Shown here one piece after another: positions 14,362 to 20,384 of a stretch of DNA of 20,384 bases. The notes beneath the pieces were generated by a model. That model was given only the letters and a program-made list of their open reading frames with translations. It was not told the DNA's origin and searched no databases. The translations under genes were made by a program, and so were the position numbers. The DNA lies in NCBI GenBank assembly GCA_021151535.1, contig JAGKXC010000033.1, positions 1 to 20,384 of the forward strand, read 5' to 3'. The DNA is from Sphingobacteriia bacterium. GTDB taxonomy: Bacteria; Bacteroidota; Bacteroidia; NS11-12g; UBA955. Positions within the stretch are counted from its first letter, which is position 1, and the number at the start of each line of letters is the position of its first letter.

Positions 14362-15034
14362 AGTAGCGGTAGTTACAGGAGCGAACAAGGGTATTGGATT
14401 ACATTGTGTTACTCAATTATTAGCGGAAGGGGCTAAGGTTTATGGTATTTGCAGAAGTGGCTGCAGTAAGCAACATGAAAATTATCGTTGTATTCATGGC
14501 GATGTAAGCAATTTTACATCTATTGAAGCCGCGTTTAACGAAGTACTCAAGGAACATAATCAGATCGATATTTTGATCAATAATGCGGGTTTGGGATATT
14601 TCGGACATTGCGAAGATTTACCATTAGAACAATGGCATGAAATGTTCAATACAAATGTTTCAGGATTGTTTTATGCTTGCAAAATGGTGCTTCCAGGTAT
14701 GAAAAAACAAGGATTGGGTCATATTATAAATATCTCTTCTATTGCAGGGTTAGAAGGTTATCAGCAGGTAAGTGGATATTGTGCCACGAAATTTGCTGTT
14801 AGGGGTTTCAGCGATGCCCTTTATAAAGAAGTAAGAGACTTTGGCGTTAAGGTTACCTGTATTTACCCAGGTTCTGTTAAAACAGATTTCTTCAGACACA
14901 ATGATAGCATTACACCTCACGACAACATGTTGATGCCGGAAGACGTTGCATCACAGATTTTGTGGTGTTTAAAAACACCTAACAATTTCCATAATGTGAA
15001 TGTGGAAATTCGCCCATTGAAACCAAGAGGTTAA
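14345..15034 (+). CDS. Short-chain dehydrogenase/reductase (SDR), substrate unknown
   Basis: This 229-residue classical SDR has the dinucleotide-binding motif TGANKGIG (11-18), NNAG (79-82), Asn104, Ser131/132 in INISSIAG, and the catalytic YCATK (Tyr145, Lys149). It oxidises or reduces an alcohol/carbonyl with NAD(P). The sequence ICRSG after the second strand gives an Arg that could favour NADPH. The closest feel is to 3-oxoacyl-reductase-like or sepiapterin-reductase-like SDRs, but the substrate cannot be told from sequence. The ATG overlaps the mnmH end by 17 nt in another frame, so expression probably depends on mnmH translation. It is convergent with pyrF, 7 nt away. Confidence 0.92.
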   Translation: MDLKNKVAVVTGANKGIGLHCVTQLLAEGAKVYGICRSGCSKQHENYRCIHGDVSNFTSIEAAFNEVLKEHNQIDILINNAGLGYFGHCEDLPLEQWHEMFNTNVSGLFYACKMVLPGMKKQGLGHIINISSIAGLEGYQQVSGYCATKFAVRGFSDALYKEVRDFGVKVTCIYPGSVKTDFFRHNDSITPHDNMLMPEDVASQILWCLKTPNNFHNVNVEIRPLKPRG

Positions 15035-15041
15035 TTAAAAA

Positions 15042-15845
15042 TTATTTGATAAAAGTGGCCATTTCGATGGCCATTTTTTTTGCTTCCGCTGCTGCCGCTT
15101 CTGCAAAATCTTCTTCTGAAGAAGCATACAAAATACTTCTGGAAGCATTGATAAGCAAACCGATATCTTTATTAGCGGCAGCATTGGTTATATCTTCAAG
15201 TGATCCACCTTGTGCACCAACACCGGGAACCAATAAAAAGTGATTGGGTATTAACTCTCTAATTTCTTTAACTTTTTCTGCACGTGTAGCACCAACAACA
15301 AACATCAATTGTTCTTCAGTACCCCATTTGCATACGGTTTCAATCACCTTTTCGTAGAGTTTTTTGCCTTCGTATTCACTGATTTGAAAATCTGCATGGC
15401 CCGCATTAGAGGTTAAGGCCAAACATATTACCCATTTGTTTTCAAACTCTAAGAAAGGCCTAATACTATCTTCACCCATATAAGGGCTCACGGTGATGGC
15501 ATCAAAAGGTAAAGTTTCAAAGAATGCTTTTGCATACATGGAAGAAGTATTGCCTATATCGCCCCGTTTCGCATCAGCGATTTTCAGCGTATTATCAGGT
15601 AAATAACTCAAAGTTTCTTCCATCCACTCCCAACCTTCTCTTCCATATTGTTCGTAGAAGGCTGTATTAACCTTATATGCAACACTATAGGCAGAAGTAG
15701 CTTGAATAATTTCCTTGTTAAAATTTAACAAACCTTTGCCATCTCGAGACAACGAAACCGGCAGCTTTTCTATCTGTGTATCTAAACCCGTGCACAAGTA
15801 TGATTTCTTGGCGTTTATCTGACTAATAATTTCTTGTTTGTTCAC
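15042..15845 (-). CDS. pyrF: Orotidine-5'-phosphate decarboxylase
   Basis: This 267-residue enzyme converts OMP to UMP, the last step of de novo pyrimidine nucleotide synthesis. The catalytic array DAKRGDI (Asp91, Lys93, Asp96) is intact. LVPGVGAQGG and the phosphate-binding INASRSILYA near the C-terminus are typical of the longer class found in Bacteroidota and mycobacteria, as opposed to the E. coli-type 245-residue class. The start is GTG at 15845; no ATG is available nearby. TTTCTTTG (7 of 8 to TAnnTTTG) lies a few bases upstream on the minus strand. The last codons (ATG GCC ATC GAA ATG GCC) form the terminator hairpin of the opposing transcript. Confidence 0.95.
   Translation of the reverse strand: MNKQEIISQINAKKSYLCTGLDTQIEKLPVSLSRDGKGLLNFNKEIIQATSAYSVAYKVNTAFYEQYGREGWEWMEETLSYLPDNTLKIADAKRGDIGNTSSMYAKAFFETLPFDAITVSPYMGEDSIRPFLEFENKWVICLALTSNAGHADFQISEYEGKKLYEKVIETVCKWGTEEQLMFVVGATRAEKVKEIRELIPNHFLLVPGVGAQGGSLEDITNAAANKDIGLLINASRSILYASSEEDFAEAAAAEAKKMAIEMATFIK
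15056..15081 (+). terminator. UUCG-tetraloop terminator inside the pyrF coding end
   Basis: TGGCCAT (15056-15062) pairs perfectly with ATGGCCA (15067-15073) around the loop TTCG, followed by eight T (15074-15081). It ends the purS-mnmH-SDR direction. The whole element lies in the 3' coding part of convergent pyrF. On the minus strand the hairpin is followed only by C and TTTT before the pyrF stop, so it should act mainly on the plus strand. Confidence 0.88.
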
Positions 15846-15891
15846 AACACTGCAAAGAAACGAAGTAAAATGCGATTCAAAAAATAATAAC

Positions 15892-15899
15892 TACATTCG
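15892..15899 (+). promoter_or_regulatory. Possible -7 box TACATTCG for the T9SS protein gene
   Basis: This is a 7-of-8 match to TAnnTTTG that ends 6 nt before the ATG at 15906, implying a very short or absent leader. It lies in the 60-bp divergent gap with pyrF. Confidence 0.35.
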
Positions 15900-15905
15900 T
15901 ATAAA

Positions 15906-18900
15906 ATGAGATTTATCAAGTTTATTGGGCTAATTGTTGTTGTTTGGTCCACCCATCTTCAAAGTCAATCTGTACAAATTGGAAGTGGGTATATCACTGG
16001 CACAATCGGCGGACCATACAGTGCGTCTACTCTAAGAGATACCCAATATTCTCGGTTTGCGTATATTTTTCCAAAGAGTGTTTTAGGGAATATTTTTCAC
16101 GGCGATACGATTGTTTCTGCTGAGTTTTTCAGGGTTGCAGGAGCGGTTCCCGATAGCAATTCAAGTATTAGTTTTTGGTTCGGCAACACCAGTCGTTCAG
16201 ACTTTGGCACTGGAAAGATTTCATTTATAGGAGAAACCAAGAACGCAACATTGGCCATTCAAACGAAACCGGTGAATATATTTGGTCCGGATGAAAAGTT
16301 TTACAGTATTAAATTCTTAAAAGGATATAAATACGACAGTTTAAAAGGCGAAAACCTCACATTATTTATTGAATATAAGCAATGGAAAAAACCAAAATCA
16401 GGAATTACCTTTTATTTAGAAAACAACAATAGCGTTTCTGGATATGCCAATAACCAAACAAAATATTTTGCGGGTGGCGCTAATATTGACAGTTTACCAA
16501 GCAGTACATCATATCACCCTACAATAATTTTCAATTTCCCCAAAATTAATCAAGACGCCTATATTCAAAAAGTATATACGTTAGGCAAAATCCCTTTGCC
16601 CTTAGGAAAACCAGATAGCGTTCAGGTTTTAATTAAAAATGTGGGTAAAAAGTCTCTTTCAAATTTTCCTATTTACACGTATTCGAAAGGCAGTAATATT
16701 CAATCAGATTCATTTAAGATCAACCTCAATTACGGTGAATCAAAAATATTCACTGTCCCCTCATTAAACCCTACTAAAAACGGCTTAGACAGCGTATTCA
16801 TCTCCTCAAAAGACATTAACGCCTCTAACAATATTGGGGTAAGTTATCGTTTGGGAAATCCAAATGTTTACAGTTATAGAGATATTACAGATGCGCCTGC
16901 GCCGGGCGGTATAGGTTTTAACGGAACAACAGGAGATTTTGTAGCTCGATTTTATTCTGCAGGTTCCAAATACATTAACCAAGTTACAGTAACTTTTGGA
17001 GGTTCTGGCGATCCATTCCGGGTTGGAATTTGGGAATTCAACAAAAACACTCGAATGCCTGGAAAGCTTATTTATCAAAGTGATTCTTTAATATCCAAAT
17101 TAGGCAATTACATTTTAGACTTTAAAAAACCTGTTCTTGTGAATGGCAGTTTTTTTGTAGGCGTAAGACAACTTGATGTAAACAACGTAGGTTTTGGTTA
17201 TCAAATGGAAGACCCTGTTAGACCCAAAACTTTTTTCTATTCAGAACCTTTAGGTGATACAAATTGGGTAGATTTCCATCCGGATGCACCTTATAAATTC
17301 CTTATCGAACCTAGGCTTCAAGCAGATTATGATTTTGCTGCAATTTCAGCTTTATCTCCCAAGGATAGTTTAAATATTTATAAAAAAGACACGATTGCAC
17401 CATCAGCAATCTTTGGCAACATTGGCGTAATTTCTCCAAAAGACTCTTGTACATTCAATTGTGAAATTTACGGACCCAATGGATCAAGAATCTATAAAGC
17501 AAATATCAAAGACACCCTTTCCTCAGGATTAAAAAGAACATACTCATTCCCAAAAACCTTTGTTCCAAGTCAGTTTGGTGAACATAAATTATTGTTTTAT
17601 TGCAGCTATGGTAAAGATAGTATTCTTGACAATGACACGCAGCAATTAAAATTCTATGTTGGGGTAAAACAGGATGTTACGATATCTACTGTTTATGATC
17701 CAGTAAACAACAACCGTTATGAGTATCAAGTAGACACCTTAATGCCATTGGCAACTGTTACCAATATTGGTTATGACGCAGTGTCAATGTTTATTGTTAG
17801 ATGTAAAATGATGAAGGGCAACAAAGTGATTTATAATCAGTCACAATCATTGGCTTTACCAAAATTTCAATCAAAGATTCTTTACTGGAATACTACTAAA
17901 TTTAGCGACACTGGCGATATTTCTGTTTATTTCATTACTGAATACAGTAAAGATGCGAATCGCAAAAATGATACAGCCATACGAAGCATTCGTGTTTTCA
18001 AATTACTTGATGTTGGCATTGATAGTATACAAAATCCCAAAGCCAATAATTACTATGATCTTGGCAGTACTATAACCATTCAATATGGACTATTCAATGA
18101 CGGTGCAATCAAAGCATGGCAAGTTCCTATTAAATGTAAGATTTACGACCAGTCAGGGAAGCAAGTATTTAATGATTCGGTAAAGTACGATATCGAAATG
18201 TACTCACGTTACACTTTATACTGGTTGAAGAAATTTACGCCAAAATCAAAAGGAATTTACCGAATGGTAATCAGCGCGTCGGATGCATTAGATAAGTTCA
18301 AATACAACGATAGTTTGGTAAGATTATTTGTGGTTGGCCGACCATATGATATCGCCCTGAAAGCAATTTTACAACCCAAGAACAATGATACCTTGAAAGT
18401 TGGATATGGTTATTTTACTCCTTCTATTACATTGCAAAACAATGGATTAAACAAATCTACCTTCCCTCTATCTATTCAAATTTTTTATGAAGGATTTAAA
18501 GTACACTTTGAGATTATTAACAAAACGATGGATACGGGTATAATTGAAAATTATTCATTCCCAACCAACTTTTCACCGCCTTACACAGGCAAATATCAAA
18601 TCGTATACATAAGCAATTTATCTGGCGATGTTTATAGGAAGAATGACACTTTAAGAGCAGAATTTTTCGGCGAAATTGGCAAGGACGCATATCCCCATGG
18701 AATATCGGTGAATGACGGGTGGAAAAACTTTGATGTAACCGATAGTTTAAAATTGCTCAAAGTGCATTACACCAACCAGGGAAAAGATTCCATGAAAAAT
18801 ATAAAATGCTTGGTACAAGGATTTTTTAATGGAAATCTAAGTTTTGAGCAGAAGAGTAATATCACATTGGCTGCTAATAGTGTTGATTCTATTGATTATA

Positions 18901-19610
18901 ACTTACAAATAGGATTTGGCAAAACAGGAACATTGTTGGTTAGAAGCATCACCATATCTGGAACTGATCAAAACCACAAAAATGATACAACATTTGAGTA
19001 TTTCGATGTTCAGTACAACAAAGACGTTGCGATAATAAAAATTGAGAATCCCGGTACAAGCAACATCCCAGACACAACTACTACTTGGCATCCTGTAGTT
19101 TGGTGCAGCAATTTGGGATTAAAAGATTCAAGTAAAACCAGTGAATTACACTATGTTATTTATTCTTTGGATTCGAGTAAAGAAATAAACCATTGGGTAA
19201 AACCATTAAACAGTATTCTTTCGGGTGATACAATCCAAATTGGTTATGATTCTTTTCAAATAAAACATGCTGGATGTTACAGTTTACAGGTATTTATCGG
19301 TAAAGCGGTAGACGGGAATGCGAAAAACGACACCTTCAAATTGTTGTATTGTATAGAAAAAAACAACATTAAAAACTTGAAAAGGGAGGTTGGAATTAAT
19401 CCCAATCCAGCCGATCAATATTTCAGCATTCAACAGATGTTTCATACTCCATATCGGATCTGCTTGCGAGATTATACTGGTAAAATCGTGCGCAATATTC
19501 AACCAACAACAGACGTAATTTTCACTGACGGATTAAGTAATGGTGTATATATTTTAACGATTGAATCAGAACAAGGTTTAATTTCGCGTAAAGTAATTAT
19601 CCAGCACTAA
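15906..19610 (+). CDS. Large secreted repeat protein with T9SS C-terminal sorting domain
   Basis: The 1234-residue protein starts with a signal peptide (MRFIKFIGLIVVVWSTHLQS). The first part (about 25-205) is beta-rich and unassigned. A CARDB-like beta domain (about 210-312) follows, then a separate beta-rich domain (about 318-475). After that come six consecutive repeat units, each ending in an Asn-Asp-Thr/Ser motif at residues 576, 688, 801, 913, 1026 and 1141, a period of 112 to 115 residues. An earlier unit ends NN at 308. The fold pattern (D.ai..i..P, then ND[TS]....F.V at the end) resembles CARDB/Ig-like adhesion modules. Residues about 1160-1234, starting INPNPADQYF and ending ISRKVIIQH, are a type A T9SS sorting domain. 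It should be exported to the cell surface or medium. Its ligand is unknown and no catalytic motif is visible. A DUF4403 gene follows after 1 nt. Confidence 0.88.
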   Translation: MRFIKFIGLIVVVWSTHLQSQSVQIGSGYITGTIGGPYSASTLRDTQYSRFAYIFPKSVLGNIFHGDTIVSAEFFRVAGAVPDSNSSISFWFGNTSRSDFGTGKISFIGETKNATLAIQTKPVNIFGPDEKFYSIKFLKGYKYDSLKGENLTLFIEYKQWKKPKSGITFYLENNNSVSGYANNQTKYFAGGANIDSLPSSTSYHPTIIFNFPKINQDAYIQKVYTLGKIPLPLGKPDSVQVLIKNVGKKSLSNFPIYTYSKGSNIQSDSFKINLNYGESKIFTVPSLNPTKNGLDSVFISSKDINASNNIGVSYRLGNPNVYSYRDITDAPAPGGIGFNGTTGDFVARFYSAGSKYINQVTVTFGGSGDPFRVGIWEFNKNTRMPGKLIYQSDSLISKLGNYILDFKKPVLVNGSFFVGVRQLDVNNVGFGYQMEDPVRPKTFFYSEPLGDTNWVDFHPDAPYKFLIEPRLQADYDFAAISALSPKDSLNIYKKDTIAPSAIFGNIGVISPKDSCTFNCEIYGPNGSRIYKANIKDTLSSGLKRTYSFPKTFVPSQFGEHKLLFYCSYGKDSILDNDTQQLKFYVGVKQDVTISTVYDPVNNNRYEYQVDTLMPLATVTNIGYDAVSMFIVRCKMMKGNKVIYNQSQSLALPKFQSKILYWNTTKFSDTGDISVYFITEYSKDANRKNDTAIRSIRVFKLLDVGIDSIQNPKANNYYDLGSTITIQYGLFNDGAIKAWQVPIKCKIYDQSGKQVFNDSVKYDIEMYSRYTLYWLKKFTPKSKGIYRMVISASDALDKFKYNDSLVRLFVVGRPYDIALKAILQPKNNDTLKVGYGYFTPSITLQNNGLNKSTFPLSIQIFYEGFKVHFEIINKTMDTGIIENYSFPTNFSPPYTGKYQIVYISNLSGDVYRKNDTLRAEFFGEIGKDAYPHGISVNDGWKNFDVTDSLKLLKVHYTNQGKDSMKNIKCLVQGFFNGNLSFEQKSNITLAANSVDSIDYNLQIGFGKTGTLLVRSITISGTDQNHKNDTTFEYFDVQYNKDVAIIKIENPGTSNIPDTTTTWHPVVWCSNLGLKDSSKTSELHYVIYSLDSSKEINHWVKPLNSILSGDTIQIGYDSFQIKHAGCYSLQVFIGKAVDGNAKNDTFKLLYCIEKNNIKNLKREVGINPNPADQYFSIQQMFHTPYRICLRDYTGKIVRNIQPTTDVIFTDGLSNGVYILTIESEQGLISRKVIIQH

Positions 19611-19611
19611 C

Positions 19612-20384
19612 ATGTTTCAAATTATTATTAAGAATAGAATTCAGTTTTTGGGTTCTATATTCATGACATCTATTGCAGTGATGGCCTTAATGAGTTCTTG
19701 TGGTGGTATCAAGCCAGAAAAACCCAGTACTACAAATCAGGTACTTGCAGTAAAACCATTACCCAGCATTAGTTCTAACATCAACATTCCGATCAAGGTG
19801 GAATTAAAGCCTTTTATCAAAATGGCCGATGATGCTTTTCCGAAAGAATTTAAAGGTTCAGACAAGCCATGCAGCGGATTGCGATATGATTTTAAGGTTC
19901 AAAGGCAGCCTATTCAAATTAGCGGCAAGGGTAAAACTGTCTTTTTAGGATTAAACATGGCTTATGGTTTTAGCGGCGAGTATTGCGCTGCATGTATTAT
20001 GGAAACCTGTGTAAACCCTCCTATTCCTTTCAGTTGTGGATGGAATGAAAGTTTGAGAAGGGTGAATATTCAATTGAAAAGTGATATTGATATTTTGCCC
20101 AATTACCGCATCAAATCTGTATCTAGTTTTACAGATTTAAAACCCATTGATCCTTGTGCCATTACCTTTGCTAACATAAACATTAACAATGTTTTATTAA
20201 GTCAGATTAAACCTGAAATGGGCAAATTTGCTAAGATGATTGATGCGGAGATCGCCAAGCAAGATTTAAAACCCTATGTTGAGCCAGTTTGGAAGGCGTT
20301 GCAAGAAGATATCAAAATTGACATGGTTGGATATTTGCGTTTTCAACCTCAATCCTTGAGCATGGGCGAAATCAACATGGATGG
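19612..20384 (+). CDS. DUF4403 family lipoprotein (cut by window end)
   Basis: The frame is open from ATG 19612 to the window edge (257 codons); the 3' part is missing. A signal region ends in the lipobox MSSC with Cys30. I keep the start at 19612 because Lys7 and Arg9 give the positive n-region that a start at Met18 would lack. The mature part opens SSNINIPIKVELKPF and continues with FKVQRQPIQISGKG and LGLNMAYGFSGEY, features I recognise from DUF4403, a Bacteroidota family of large lipid-anchored or periplasmic proteins without assigned function. The pattern of paired beta segments may indicate a lipid-binding (BPI/SMP-like) fold, but that is inference. It starts one base after the stop of the T9SS protein gene, so the two are probably co-transcribed. 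Confidence 0.82.
   Translation, partial: MFQIIIKNRIQFLGSIFMTSIAVMALMSSCGGIKPEKPSTTNQVLAVKPLPSISSNINIPIKVELKPFIKMADDAFPKEFKGSDKPCSGLRYDFKVQRQPIQISGKGKTVFLGLNMAYGFSGEYCAACIMETCVNPPIPFSCGWNESLRRVNIQLKSDIDILPNYRIKSVSSFTDLKPIDPCAITFANININNVLLSQIKPEMGKFAKMIDAEIAKQDLKPYVEPVWKALQEDIKIDMVGYLRFQPQSLSMGEINMD

Noticed and set aside
1..20384. Mobile element, defence island, CRISPR, tRNA or riboswitch
   Set aside because: No transposase, integrase, toxin-antitoxin, restriction or CRISPR repeats were seen. The gaps between genes are all under 130 bases and none shows a tRNA cloverleaf or a riboswitch-like leader. The helicase and exonuclease VII are core repair genes and not a linked defence cassette.

Overview
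The window is a stretch of chromosome that looks like Bacteroidota (probably a Chitinophagales/Sphingobacteriales-type lineage). Evidence: AT-rich DNA; start codons mostly without a clear Shine-Dalgarno; several exact matches to the Bacteroidota -7 promoter box TAnnTTTG; a giant secreted protein ending in a type IX secretion (T9SS) sorting domain; and families typical of this phylum (DUF4286, DUF4403, a Cys-rich PSP1/RicT protein). No tRNA, rRNA, CRISPR array, transposase, integrase or phage gene was seen. No gap between genes exceeds 300 bases.

Layout. Positions 1-63 hold the last 20 codons of an unidentified gene, followed by a strong intrinsic terminator. An orphan, very AT-rich multi-pass membrane protein (145-858) precedes carB (983-3814), whose product lacks the usual C-terminal regulatory domain. 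After carB come two tandem paralogous secreted proteins (3866-4360 and 4405-4935) of a family I do not recognise. A hairpin then separates them from the convergent ligase-associated-type DExH helicase (4965-7400).

From 12564 down to 7487 the minus strand carries a tightly packed run: lipoprotein with a possible GyrI-like domain, xseA, xseB, ldcA, a GtrA-family membrane protein, then ricT (PSP1). The first five genes overlap or lie 1-10 nt apart. ricT has its own promoter box, built on the stop codon of the GtrA gene. The run mixes DNA repair/nuclease subunits (exonuclease VII) with cell-wall recycling and envelope functions.

Divergently on the plus strand lie purS, a DUF4286 gene, mnmH (tRNA 2-selenouridine synthase) and an SDR oxidoreductase that overlaps mnmH. 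This group ends at a UUCG-loop terminator that sits inside the 3' coding end of the convergent pyrF. Divergent from pyrF is a 1234-residue T9SS cargo protein with about 112-residue tandem repeats, followed after one base by a DUF4403 lipoprotein cut by the window end.

Most of the content is ordinary housekeeping (pyrimidine and purine synthesis, tRNA modification, repair). The least explained parts are the tandem secreted paralogues, the repeat architecture of the T9SS protein, the disordered tail of RicT, the membrane-protein orphan, and regulatory signals written into coding ends. I did not find convincing evidence of a new multi-gene system such as a defence island.
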